Part shown: one piece after another, positions 1-7,584 of the stretch
Position numbering within the stretch: the stretch's first letter is position 1
Layout of the letters: each line of letters opens with the position of its first letter
Source: AC-69 sp036519575
GTDB taxonomy: Bacteria > Actinomycetota > UBA4738 > HRBIN12
Assembly (NCBI GenBank): GCA_036519575.1
Contig: DATDKZ010000224.1
Coordinates: 1 to 14,723, forward strand
Reading direction: 5' to 3'
DNA length: 14,723 nucleotides
Notes under the pieces: generated by a model
The model's database searches: none
Told to the model about the DNA's origin: nothing
Seen by the model: only the letters and a program-made list of their open reading frames with translations
Made by a program: the position numbers and the translations under genes

Positions 1-97
1 GGACCGCCGAACATCCTGACCGGATCGGCGACTCGTCCCGCCTTGATCCGCCTCGTCACCGCTATCATCCCGAAGCGACGCAAGGAGGCGAGGGCAT
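1..97. other. Upstream leader of hutU with two weak edge ORFs
   Basis: This stretch before hutU holds no gene that can be named. Two frames stay open to the window edge. On the plus strand, frame 1 runs from base 1 to a TGA at 109-111. On the minus strand an ATG at 68-66 begins MIAVTRRIKAGRVADPVRMF and runs off the left edge. Both have similar GC-rich third positions, so they cannot be separated by codon use. At most one is likely to be real. A minus-strand gene starting at 68 would make this a short divergent promoter region; a plus-strand gene ending at 111 would overlap hutU. Confidence 0.3.
63..88 (+). promoter_or_regulatory. Candidate -10 (TATCAT) and Shine-Dalgarno (AAGGAGG) of hutU
   Basis: TATCAT at 63-68 fits the TANNNT -10 form seen before other genes here. 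TTGATC at 43-48 is a possible -35, but the spacer is only 14 nt, so the promoter call is weak. AAGGAGG at 82-88 is a full-strength ribosome binding site. It lies 9 nt before an ATA at 98-100 that opens the urocanase frame, and 19 nt before the nearest GTG (108), which is out of frame. The site therefore helps to decide the hutU start. Confidence 0.45.
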
Positions 98-1750
98 ATA
101 GGCGGTCGTGAGATCAGGGCTCCGCGCGGGTCGACCCTCTCATGCCGGGCGTGGCCGCAGGAAGCGGCGCTCCGCATGCTCATGAACAACCTCGACCCCG
201 ATGTGGCGGAGCGTCCCCAAGACCTGGTGGTGTACGGCGGGACGGGCAAGGCCGCCCGGAATTGGGAGTGCTTCGACGCCATCGTGAAAGCGCTCCGAGG
301 GTTGAGCGACGACGAGACCCTGCTCGTCCAGTCGGGTAAGCCGGTCGCCGTGTTCCGGACGCACGAGATGGCGCCTCGCGTCCTGATCTCCAACTCAATG
401 CTCGTGCCGAAATGGGCGGACTGGGACACGTTCCGGGAGCTCGAGCACGCCGGGCTCACCATGTACGGTCAGATGACCGCGGGATCGTGGATCTACATCG
501 GAACCCAGGGGATCCTCCAGGGAACGTACGAGACCCTGGCGGAAGCGGCGGCGCAGCGGTTCGGCGGGACGCTCAAGGGGACCATCACCCTGACCGGCGG
601 GCTGGGTGGTATGGGGGGAGCTCAGCCGCTCGCCGTCACGATGAACGAGGGGGTCGCACTGTGCGTGGAGGTCGACCCATCGCGCATCGAGCGGCGGATC
701 AAGACCCGGTACCTCGACCGCGAGACCGACGACATGGACCTCGCGGTGGCCTGGGCGGAGGATGCTCGCGCCCGTGGGGAGGCGGTCTCGATCGGGCTCC
801 TCGGCAACTGCGCAGATGTCCTCCCGGAGCTCCTGGCACGAGGGTTCTCGCCACAGGTCGTCACCGACCAGACGTCCGCCCACGATCCGTTGGGCGGCTA
901 CGTTCCCGCCGGGCTGACGCTGGAACAGGCCACCGAGCTCCGGGCCTCGGATCCCGACGACTACCAGAAGCGGGCGCGTGGGTCGATGGCCACCCACTGC
1001 GAGGCGATGGTCGGATTCATGGACGCCGGGGCTGAGGTCTTCGACTACGGGAACAACCTGCGGGCCGGAGCCAAGGCCGGAGGGTTCGCTCGGGCGTTCG
1101 ACTACCCGGGGTTCGTGCCCGCGTTCGTTCGGCCGATGTTCTGCGAGGGCAAGGGCCCGTTCCGGTGGGCGGCGCTCTCCGGGGATCCGGAAGACATCCT
1201 GAAGACGGACCGGGCCGTGGCCGATCTGTTCCCGACGAACGCGCGCCTGCAGCGGTGGCTTCGGATGGCCCAGGACCGCGTGGCGTTCCAGGGGCTGCCG
1301 GCTCGGATCTGCTGGCTCGGCTACGGCGAGCGAGCCCAGGCGGGCCTGCGGTTCAACGAGATGGTGGCCAGCGGCGAGCTCTCGGCGCCGATCGTGATCG
1401 GCCGGGATCACCTGGACTCGGGCAGCGTGGCCAGCCCGTATCGGGAGACCGAGGGGATGCGGGATGGCTCTGACGCCATCGCCGACTGGCCGATCCTGAA
1501 CGCCCTGGTCAACACCGCGGCCGGCGCGCACTGGGTGAGCGTCCATCACGGTGGGGGTGTGGGCATCGGGTATTCCATCCACGCCGGGATGGTTGTGGTG
1601 GCCGACGGGACCGCGCAATCGGCGTCACGCCTGGAGCGGGTGCTGTCAAGTGATCCGGGGATGGGCGTGGTCCGCCACGCCGACGCGGGATACGACCGGG
1701 CCCTGGACGTCGCGAAGGACCGGGGAGTCCGCCTGCCGTGGCGCGACTAG
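98..1750 (+). CDS. hutU: Urocanate hydratase (urocanase)
   Basis: Urocanase is a cytosolic, NAD+-containing enzyme that hydrates urocanate to 4-imidazolone-5-propionate, the second step of histidine breakdown. The family signature FQGLPARICWLGYGER is intact, with its conserved Cys at residue 405 in this numbering. The glycine-rich NAD-binding segment GGLGGMGGAQ lies at about 167-176 and YGGTGKAARNW at about 46-56. The first ATG is at 176, but family-like sequence continues upstream in the same frame (REIRAPRG, then LSCRAWPQEAALR). The true start must therefore be earlier. No ATG, GTG or TTG exists in frame between the stop at 44-46 and 176. I place the start at ATA 98, 9 nt after AAGGAGG, giving 550 residues, a normal family length. 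The alternatives are a base error in the assembly or a truncated 524-residue form from 176. The gene ends 1 nt from the convergent DUF983 gene. Function is near certain; the start is not. Confidence 0.95.
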   Translation: MGGREIRAPRGSTLSCRAWPQEAALRMLMNNLDPDVAERPQDLVVYGGTGKAARNWECFDAIVKALRGLSDDETLLVQSGKPVAVFRTHEMAPRVLISNSMLVPKWADWDTFRELEHAGLTMYGQMTAGSWIYIGTQGILQGTYETLAEAAAQRFGGTLKGTITLTGGLGGMGGAQPLAVTMNEGVALCVEVDPSRIERRIKTRYLDRETDDMDLAVAWAEDARARGEAVSIGLLGNCADVLPELLARGFSPQVVTDQTSAHDPLGGYVPAGLTLEQATELRASDPDDYQKRARGSMATHCEAMVGFMDAGAEVFDYGNNLRAGAKAGGFARAFDYPGFVPAFVRPMFCEGKGPFRWAALSGDPEDILKTDRAVADLFPTNARLQRWLRMAQDRVAFQGLPARICWLGYGERAQAGLRFNEMVASGELSAPIVIGRDHLDSGSVASPYRETEGMRDGSDAIADWPILNALVNTAAGAHWVSVHHGGGVGIGYSIHAGMVVVADGTAQSASRLERVLSSDPGMGVVRHADAGYDRALDVAKDRGVRLPWRD

Positions 1751-1751
1751 C

Positions 1752-2300
1752 TCAGTACCGGCCGCCGTTGCCGACGGCCCGGTCGGCGGGGTCCGCCGAG
1801 GCGTAGTCGGGGCTGGACCGTAAGACCAGGTAGTCCACTGCCGCCCACAGGGTCTTCGAGACGGGGTAGAAGACGAGCGGGAAGAGGCCTACCAGGACGA
1901 CCGACGCCACCGTGAGCGGCACCACGCGCACGCCGGGCAAGTCCACGAGCAGCCAGATCACCAGGAACGCCACCCACGTGAGCGTGGTGGCCGAATAATT
2001 GATGGTCATCGCGCCGAGGAAACCCCCTTCCTCGCGTTCCAGCCGCAGCCGGCACCGGGGGCACTGGTCCCGGATCTTCAGCCAGTGGACGAACAGGTCC
2101 CGCTCGCCACACCGAGGGCATCGCTTGGCCAGCCCTCGAAGGAGGGCGCGCAGGGCCGACGGCTCGTGCGGTTGGCGGTCCGCACGCTGGGGTCGAGCGG
2201 ACGGATCGGTTCGCTGGCGACTCTCGGGTTCCAGCATCTCGTAGGGACTGATCGGGTCGGACAACGGAGCAAGCTCCTCAGTCGTGGCGACTGACGTCAA
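1752..2300 (-). CDS. DUF983 family zinc-ribbon membrane protein
   Basis: This 182-residue protein matches the DUF983 family, whose function is not established. After a polar, low-complexity N-terminal tail of about 50 residues it has two CPRC motifs (Cys61/64 and Cys80/83) that form a likely zinc ribbon. The family-typical EREEGGFLGAMTINYSATT follows, then two membrane segments at about 104-120 and 127-147 and a short cytoplasmic tail. The start is TTG at 2300, with GGAGG five bases upstream on the minus strand. The gene sits on the opposite strand between hutU (converging, 1 nt between stops) and hutH (diverging, 50 nt). Nothing in the sequence ties it to histidine metabolism, so the position may be incidental. 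The family call is firm; the cellular role is unknown. Confidence 0.85.
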   Translation of the reverse strand: MTSVATTEELAPLSDPISPYEMLEPESRQRTDPSARPQRADRQPHEPSALRALLRGLAKRCPRCGERDLFVHWLKIRDQCPRCRLRLEREEGGFLGAMTINYSATTLTWVAFLVIWLLVDLPGVRVVPLTVASVVLVGLFPLVFYPVSKTLWAAVDYLVLRSSPDYASADPADRAVGNGGRY

Positions 2301-2314
2301 CTGTACCTCCGGGC

Positions 2315-2343
2315 TTGTGGGCCACGCTGCGCCCCCGTAGCCT
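2315..2343 (+). promoter_or_regulatory. Leaderless promoter of hutH (-35 TTGTGG, -10 TAGCCT)
   Basis: TTGTGG at 2315-2320 and TAGCCT at 2338-2343 are separated by exactly 17 nt. The -10 ends 7 nt before the GTG at 2351, so the transcript would begin at or next to the start codon. No Shine-Dalgarno lies between. This is the best-formed promoter in the window because both boxes and the spacing are good. Confidence 0.6.
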
Positions 2344-2350
2344 TGCCGCC

Positions 2351-3877
2351 GTGTCGGTTGCCCTCGGGGGGAGGATCACGCTCGGGGACGTCGTCGCGGT
2401 GGCCCGGGGCGCGTCCGTCGAACTGCCGCCCGATGCGGCCGAGCGCATGCGGGCCGCTCGCGTCGTCGTGCAGGCCAAGGTCGACGAGGGCGAAACCGTC
2501 TACGGGGTGACCACGGGGTTCGGCAGCCTGGCGAACGTGCGGATCCCGCCGGAGCAGGCGGACCAGCTCCAGCTCGGCATCGTCCGATCGCATGCCGCGG
2601 CCGTCGGGCCGCCCCTGTCTCGGGAAGAGGCCCGGGCCATGCTGTTCCTGCGAGCCCACGTCCTGGCTCTCGGACATTCCGGGGTCCGCGTGGAGATCGT
2701 CGAGCGGATGGTCGAGATGCTGAACCGCGACCTCGTCCCGGTGGTTCCGGAGCAGGGATCGCTGGGAGCCTCGGGGGACCTGGCACCGCTGGCCCATCTG
2801 GCGCTTCCACTCGTCGGCCGGGGGGAGGTGCTCGTGGACGGGCGCCCCGTGGCAGCGGCAGATGCCATCGGTGCGGCGGGCCTGTCGCGGCTCTCCCTGC
2901 AGGCCAAGGAGGGGCTGGCCCTGGTGAACGGGACGCAGGGCATGGTCGCGGTTGGCATCCTCACCGCCGAGCGGCTGTCGTCGCTGGCCAAAGTGGCCGA
3001 CATCGCGGCGGCCATGACCATCGAGGCCGCGCTCGGCACCGACCGGCCGTTCGACCCTCGGCTCCAGGACCTGAGGCCCCACGCGGGACAGGCCGCATCC
3101 GCGTCGAACCTGCGTCGCCTCCTCGACGGGAGCGAGGTCACGGCGTCACATCGCGAGAGCGAGCATCTGGTGCAGGACGCATACTCGCTCCGCTGCGCGC
3201 CGCAGGTCCACGGCGCGACACGTGAGGTGCTGGAGTTCGCCCGGCGCGTCCTGGAGGTCGAGGCCGGCTCGATCTCCGACAACCCCATCGTCCTTCCGGA
3301 GACCGGCGAGATCCTTTCCGGCGGGAACTTCCACGGCCAGCCGGTGGCGGTGGCCCTGGATGCCCTGGCGGTAGCGACGGTGCCCCTCGCCGGCATCTCG
3401 GAGCGCCGACTGTACCGCCTCCTGGACCCCGGCACGAACAACGGCCTGCCCGCCTTCCTCGTTCCGGGCAGCGGGCTGAACTCGGGGTTCATGCTGGCCC
3501 AGTACACGGCGGCGTCCCTGGTCTCGGAGTGCAAGTCGATGGCCCACCCGGCCTCCGTGGATTCGATCCCCTCTTCCGCCGGGCAGGAGGATCATGTGAG
3601 CATGGGCATGACCTCCGCCCGGCACGCCCGGGGGATCGTGAACAACGCGGAGGTCGTGGTGGCCATCGAGGTGATGGCCGCGGCGCAGGGGTTGGAGCTT
3701 CGCGCGCCGCTCCGGCCCGCGGGCGGGACGGGAGCGGCGCGCGAGGCCATCCGGGAGGCGATCCCGTTCCTCGACGCCGACCGCGAGCTGGGCCCAGACA
3801 TCGAAGCCGCCACCGAGCTCGTCCGAAACGGGACGCTGGTCGGGGTGGTCGAGTCGGCGGTGGGCGACCTGGATTAG
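2351..3877 (+). CDS. hutH: Histidine ammonia-lyase
   Basis: HutH removes ammonia from L-histidine to give trans-urocanate, the first step of the hut pathway, in the cytosol. The Ala140-Ser141-Gly142 triad in GSLGASGDLAPLAHL cyclises on its own into the MIO electrophile that drives catalysis. The conserved Tyr51 in YGVTTGFG, the QDAYSLRCAPQVHGA block, GGNFHGQPVA and EDHVSMG are also present. The frame is open back to 2315, but the GTG at 2351 fits better: it gives 508 residues, close to the usual ~510, and the protein then begins MSVALGGRITLGDVVAV. It also lies 7 nt after a -10 box. The 3' end overlaps the convergent L,D-transpeptidase by 4 nt. No truncation or missing key residue is seen. The related phenylalanine and tyrosine ammonia-lyases share this fold, but the hut neighbours support histidine as substrate. 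Confidence 0.96.
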   Translation: MSVALGGRITLGDVVAVARGASVELPPDAAERMRAARVVVQAKVDEGETVYGVTTGFGSLANVRIPPEQADQLQLGIVRSHAAAVGPPLSREEARAMLFLRAHVLALGHSGVRVEIVERMVEMLNRDLVPVVPEQGSLGASGDLAPLAHLALPLVGRGEVLVDGRPVAAADAIGAAGLSRLSLQAKEGLALVNGTQGMVAVGILTAERLSSLAKVADIAAAMTIEAALGTDRPFDPRLQDLRPHAGQAASASNLRRLLDGSEVTASHRESEHLVQDAYSLRCAPQVHGATREVLEFARRVLEVEAGSISDNPIVLPETGEILSGGNFHGQPVAVALDALAVATVPLAGISERRLYRLLDPGTNNGLPAFLVPGSGLNSGFMLAQYTAASLVSECKSMAHPASVDSIPSSAGQEDHVSMGMTSARHARGIVNNAEVVVAIEVMAAAQGLELRAPLRPAGGTGAAREAIREAIPFLDADRELGPDIEAATELVRNGTLVGVVESAVGDLD

Positions 3878-5031
3878 TGGTACACGATCACCGGGGTGCC
3901 GAGCGCGGCCAGCCCGTAGATCCACTTTGCGTTCCAGTACGGAACGCGCACGCAGCCATGGCTGGCGGGGTAGGTGGGCACGTCGGGCCATCCGTGGATG
4001 GCCCTGCTCCCGTCGAAGAAGCTCGGGTAGTACAGCTGGTGATCGCTGTACCCCGCCAGCTTGCTGGTGACGCTGAACGATCCGTCTCGCGTCGGCGTGC
4101 TGGCCTTCCCCGTCGACACGTGCATGATGTTGGTCACCGATCCGTCCTGGACCGTGTAGAGGACCTGGCGCGACTGGTCGACCTCGATGTGGAAGCCGCT
4201 CGTGCTCGACCTCGGTCGCGGACGCAGAGGGTGGGCGAGCGCCCGCCAGATGCCGGCGTCGACCGTTGAGACCCTGAGCATCCGCTGCACCTTGCGGAAC
4301 GCGAGCACGGCGTCGGCGGTGCGGAAGTCGTATCGGTGGTCGATGTCCACCAACCGGTACTGGAGGTCCACGAGCCGCTGTTCCAGGAGCCGCACGAAGA
4401 TCCCGCTGGACCCGATACGAAGCGAAGGGAGGGGGGTCGAGCTGGGTCCGTCGATCGCCGTGCCTCGCAGGTGGTCCGGGTCGACGAACGCGGCCCGGAC
4501 CCGGTAGGTCCCCGGTTGCTCGATGGTCAACGTCGTCCGAAAGCCCCCGGCCGCGCCCATCCCTACGCTGCGGTCGGCCACCGACTTGCCGTCCCGGATG
4601 AGCGTGACGGCGACTGTCGCGCCCGCCACCGCGGGCGCGACGGTCCCCCGGACCGCGGCCCCATCGAACAGGCGGACCGATCCGAGATGGACGGTCACGA
4701 CGGCGCGCACGCCGATCGACACATCCGGGCTGACGTCGCTCCCCCAGACGGCGTGAAGGGTCACGTTCGCCCGTGGCGAGAGCGAGGCCGAGAAGCGGCC
4801 GGCCGCGCCCGTGGTCGTGGTGATGAGGACGGCTCCGGCGACATCGACGATGTCGATGGCCTGTCCGCCGGCAGGGGGCGAGATCTCCCCGGACAAGCGG
4901 ACCGATTCACCGAAGTCGATCGTGGAGGCCGATGCCGACAGGGTGACCGCCCCTGCCGCGGCAAGCGCGGAGGGCACCGTCACGCAGACGAACGCCAGAG
5001 CGACCAAGCCCCCGAGGGCCGATCGCCTCAT
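3874..5031 (-). CDS. Secreted L,D-transpeptidase (YkuD) with Ig-like and peptidoglycan-binding domains
   Basis: YkuD enzymes form 3-3 cross-links in peptidoglycan or attach proteins to it, outside the membrane. The 385-residue product begins with a signal peptide (MRRS, then a hydrophobic stretch to about residue 25, with ALA-like cleavage sites). Two Ig-like beta-sandwich regions follow (about 29-110 and 111-190), then a peptidoglycan-binding helical domain (about 202-266) containing LRIGSSG and AVLAFRKVQ. The YkuD domain (about 279-385) carries the catalytic HGWPDVPTYPASHGCVRV with His346, His358 and Cys360. The start is ATG 5031, overlapping the hutI stop as ATGA, with AAGGA about 10 nt upstream inside hutI. 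It is therefore probably translated together with hutI, an odd pairing of histidine catabolism and wall building. It ends 4 nt into hutH. The enzyme class is certain; its wall target is not known. Confidence 0.93.
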   Translation of the reverse strand: MRRSALGGLVALAFVCVTVPSALAAAGAVTLSASASTIDFGESVRLSGEISPPAGGQAIDIVDVAGAVLITTTTGAAGRFSASLSPRANVTLHAVWGSDVSPDVSIGVRAVVTVHLGSVRLFDGAAVRGTVAPAVAGATVAVTLIRDGKSVADRSVGMGAAGGFRTTLTIEQPGTYRVRAAFVDPDHLRGTAIDGPSSTPLPSLRIGSSGIFVRLLEQRLVDLQYRLVDIDHRYDFRTADAVLAFRKVQRMLRVSTVDAGIWRALAHPLRPRPRSSTSGFHIEVDQSRQVLYTVQDGSVTNIMHVSTGKASTPTRDGSFSVTSKLAGYSDHQLYYPSFFDGSRAIHGWPDVPTYPASHGCVRVPYWNAKWIYGLAALGTPVIVYH

Positions 5032-6254
5032 CGACCGCCGATCCTTGCCCCGCCCGCGTACGTGTGCAGCACCGGGTTGTGGCCCGGACGGTAGGGCACC
5101 TGGCGGAACGCCTCGCCATCCAGGACCAGCAGGTCGGCCCGCTTGCCCACCTCGAGGGTGCCCGAGCGTTCCGCCATCCCCAGCACCCAGGCCGGGTTCA
5201 GCGTGGATGCGGTGAGCGCCTCGAGCGGTGTCAGCCCGTACAGGGTGCAGCCGGTCGCAACGGCCTCCGGCATCGACAGCACGGGCGAGGTCCCGGGGTT
5301 GAAGTCGGTGGCCAGAGCGATGGCCGCCCCGGTTTCGACCAGCGTGCGGACCGGCGGGGGAACGGCGCGCATGAATGCGGTCGAGGACGGGAGCAGCACC
5401 CCGACCGTCCCCCCCTCGCCAAGCGCCCGAACGCCCTCGTTGCTCACGTTGTTCAGGTGGTCGGCGCTCCTGGCCCCCAGCTTGACTGCCTCTTCGGCTG
5501 CCCCCGAGGACCCCAGCTGGTCGGCATGGCATCGCACCGGGAGGCCGACGGCGGCCGCAGCGTCGGCCACGGCCCGCAGATCCTGGATCGTGAACGCGAT
5601 GTCCTCGACGTAGAGATCCACCGCGTCGCACAGGCCTTCGGCGGCGGCGGCCGGGATCAGCTCCGTGCATGCCATCCGGACCCAGTCCTCACGCTCCATC
5701 ATCTCGGGCACGGCGTGGCAGGCCAGGAGGGTCACCGTAGTTGCCTGAGGAGCCTCCTGAGCCAGCCGTCTGGCCAGTCGGGCCTGGCGAAGCTCGCCCT
5801 CCACCGACAGGCCGTATCCCGTCTTGAGCTCCAAGGCGGTGGCGCCGTGGTCCGCCATCTCCGCCACGAGCGGCCGACAGAACGCCATCACCTCGTCGTC
5901 GGAGGCCCTGGCCAGGAGCTGGGCGCTTCGGTAGATGCCCCCCTCGCCGTGCAGCTCGCGGTAGCTCCGGCCGGCCAGCCGGAGCTCGAACTCGTCCGCC
6001 CGCCATCCCACGAACGGAAGGTGCGTGTGGCAATCCACGAACCCCGGCGCAACGGTGCAGCCCCCGAACATCTGGGGATCCCTGTCGGGCAGCTCGTCGG
6101 CCGGCCCGACGAACGTGATCACGCCGTCCGCCCAGGCGACCCCGGCCTCCTGGATGACGGCCGGCGCGCCGAGGTCGGCGCCCCGCGACGGTGCGGTTCC
6201 CTTCCCCGTGACGAGGGACGTGGCGACGATCGCGCCGCTCGCGGTTTCGGGCAT
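5028..6254 (-). CDS. hutI: Imidazolonepropionase
   Basis: HutI is an amidohydrolase that opens the ring of 4-imidazolone-5-propionate to give N-formimidoyl-L-glutamate, the third hut step. The 408-residue product has the usual length. The metal-binding HxH is in PGFVDCHTHLPF (His76, His78). Further conserved positions are His180 in LLACHAVP, His243 in RCHADQLG, His266 in SADHLNNVS and Asp317 in ATDFNPGTSP, matching the metal and substrate ligands of the family. The frame stays open far upstream (to 7067) only as a shadow of the divergent MFS gene. The ATG at 6254 gives the family-like N-terminus (SGAIVATSLVTG). I see no clear -10 or Shine-Dalgarno before it. It diverges from the MFS gene with 84 nt between, and its stop overlaps the start of the L,D-transpeptidase as ATGA. 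Confident call. Confidence 0.95.
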   Translation of the reverse strand: MPETASGAIVATSLVTGKGTAPSRGADLGAPAVIQEAGVAWADGVITFVGPADELPDRDPQMFGGCTVAPGFVDCHTHLPFVGWRADEFELRLAGRSYRELHGEGGIYRSAQLLARASDDEVMAFCRPLVAEMADHGATALELKTGYGLSVEGELRQARLARRLAQEAPQATTVTLLACHAVPEMMEREDWVRMACTELIPAAAAEGLCDAVDLYVEDIAFTIQDLRAVADAAAAVGLPVRCHADQLGSSGAAEEAVKLGARSADHLNNVSNEGVRALGEGGTVGVLLPSSTAFMRAVPPPVRTLVETGAAIALATDFNPGTSPVLSMPEAVATGCTLYGLTPLEALTASTLNPAWVLGMAERSGTLEVGKRADLLVLDGEAFRQVPYRPGHNPVLHTYAGGARIGGR

Positions 6255-6325
6255 CGCGGCTATCGAAGAGGATGGGGGGGTGGCCGCGCAAGCGACCGCC
6301 TGTCCGGGCCCGCCGACCTCGCCCG

Positions 6326-6331
6326 TAGACT
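6326..6331 (+). promoter_or_regulatory. -10 box TAGACT, leaderless start of the MFS gene
   Basis: TAGACT lies 7 nt before the GTG at 6339, the same spacing as at hutH. There is no Shine-Dalgarno in between. The -35 region is not recognisable, so the call rests on the box, its position and its recurrence in the window. Confidence 0.5.
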
Positions 6332-6338
6332 GCCCGCC

Positions 6339-7559
6339 GTGAGGGATCCCGGCGAGCTGCGATACCGGGCAATCCTCCGGATCCCCGAGGTCCGGGCCGC
6401 GGTCGTCGGCACGTTCGTGATCATGATGGGGTTCGGGATCGTCTCCCCGATCCTGCCCCTGTACGCGCGGTCCTTCGGCGTCAGCCTCAACGCGGTGGGC
6501 GTACTCATCGCGGCCTTCTCCCTCACCAGGCTCGTGATGGACCCGTTCACCGGCGTGATCATCGACCGCCTGGGGGAGCGGGCTGCGGTCGTCGTGGGCG
6601 CGGTGGTGGTCGGCGCCACGACCGCCCTGGCGGCCGTGGCGCCGACCTTCCCCTTGCTCGTCGTGTTCCGCGGCGCCGGCGGCGCCGGCTCCGCGGTGTT
6701 CTTCGCCGGCATGCTCTCGTTCGTGTTGCGCACGGTCCCCGGTGACCGGGTCGGCCGGGTCACGAGCGTCTGGTACGCATCGTTCAACGTCGGGATCATC
6801 GCCGGTCAGCCGTTCGGCGGCGTCCTCGCAGACTGGCTGGGCCCCGCCAGCACGCTGTGGGTCTACGCGGGGACGTGCTTCGTGGCGGCGGTGGTGTTCT
6901 GGCGAACCATCCCGACCGTTCGCCCCGACGAACGGCCGAAGGCTCGCCCCGCTGGCCTGCGACACTTGCGGTTCGATCGTCCGTTCGTCGCCGTGCTGCT
7001 GGCGAACGGAGCGTATGCGTGGATGATCGCCGGGGTGTACAGCACGCTGATCCCGCTGTTCGGCCACGAGCTCGTCGGCCTCTCGGCGGTCGGCATCGGG
7101 ATCGGCCTGGCCATCGCGTCGGTCACGGAGTTCGCCGTGCTGTTCCCGGCGGGAGCGGCGACCGACCGGATCGGCCGCCGGGCCGTCATCGTGCCGTCCT
7201 ACGCGCTCCTCGCGGCCTCCCTGGTCCTGTTTCCGTTGGCCTCCACGCCGGTGAGGTACATGGTGGGGCTCGGCATCTTCGGGCTGATCACGGGCTACTC
7301 GGGCGTGCCCCAGGCGGCGATGCTCTCCGACCTCACCACCGAGGACACGCAGCGAAGCGCCGTGGCCGCGTTCCGGTTCGTCGGGGACCTGGGGTTCGTG
7401 CTCGGTCCGCTCGTCGCCGGAGCGTCGGCGAACCGATTGGGGTACGGGCCGGCCTTCGCCATCGCTGCGCTCCCGGTTGTGGTCGCGTTGGCGTTGCTGC
7501 TGTCGATCCCCGAGACGCTCCGCACCCTTCCCAAGACGGGCGACGCCCCGGGCCTATGA
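6339..7559 (+). CDS. MFS transporter (drug:H+ antiporter-like)
   Basis: This 406-residue integral membrane protein has about 12 predicted segments and the paired motif-A loops of the major facilitator superfamily: GVIIDRLGER at about 72-81 and GAATDRIGRR at about 272-281. The opening segment GFGIVSPILPLYARSFG resembles the DHA1 group of proton-coupled exporters. The start is GTG 6339 behind TAGACT; the frame is open much further upstream only as an antisense shadow of hutI. It diverges from hutI and is followed by the SRPBCC gene after 25 nt. The location suggests possible uptake or export of a histidine-related compound. That is inference only, because substrate cannot be read from these motifs. 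Confidence 0.88.
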   Translation: MRDPGELRYRAILRIPEVRAAVVGTFVIMMGFGIVSPILPLYARSFGVSLNAVGVLIAAFSLTRLVMDPFTGVIIDRLGERAAVVVGAVVVGATTALAAVAPTFPLLVVFRGAGGAGSAVFFAGMLSFVLRTVPGDRVGRVTSVWYASFNVGIIAGQPFGGVLADWLGPASTLWVYAGTCFVAAVVFWRTIPTVRPDERPKARPAGLRHLRFDRPFVAVLLANGAYAWMIAGVYSTLIPLFGHELVGLSAVGIGIGLAIASVTEFAVLFPAGAATDRIGRRAVIVPSYALLAASLVLFPLASTPVRYMVGLGIFGLITGYSGVPQAAMLSDLTTEDTQRSAVAAFRFVGDLGFVLGPLVAGASANRLGYGPAFAIAALPVVVALALLLSIPETLRTLPKTGDAPGL

Positions 7560-7584
7560 CGTGCCGGGGCGGGGACTCGGCGGC

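Noticed and set aside
395..1618. 407-residue minus-strand frame inside hutU
   Set aside because: It is antisense to conserved urocanase motifs and has no domain resemblance or start signals.
3874..5670. N-terminal extension of the L,D-transpeptidase to 598 residues
   Set aside because: The extension lies inside hutI in another frame; ATG 5031 gives a textbook signal peptide and an ATGA overlap.
5064..6338. Plus-strand extension of the MFS frame over hutI (831 residues in total)
   Set aside because: The region is antisense to a complete imidazolonepropionase, and the MFS fold starts right after GTG 6339 with its own -10 box.
6658..6692. GC-rich repeat (GGCGCCGGCGGCGCCGGC) as a hairpin or regulatory element
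   Set aside because: It lies inside the MFS gene and encodes Gly/Ala residues of a membrane helix, which explains the repetition.
5028..7067. 679-residue minus-strand frame continuing from hutI through the MFS gene
   Set aside because: The part upstream of ATG 6254 is rich in His/Asp/Arg/Gly and lies antisense to clear MFS membrane segments; it is a high-GC shadow, not a fusion protein.
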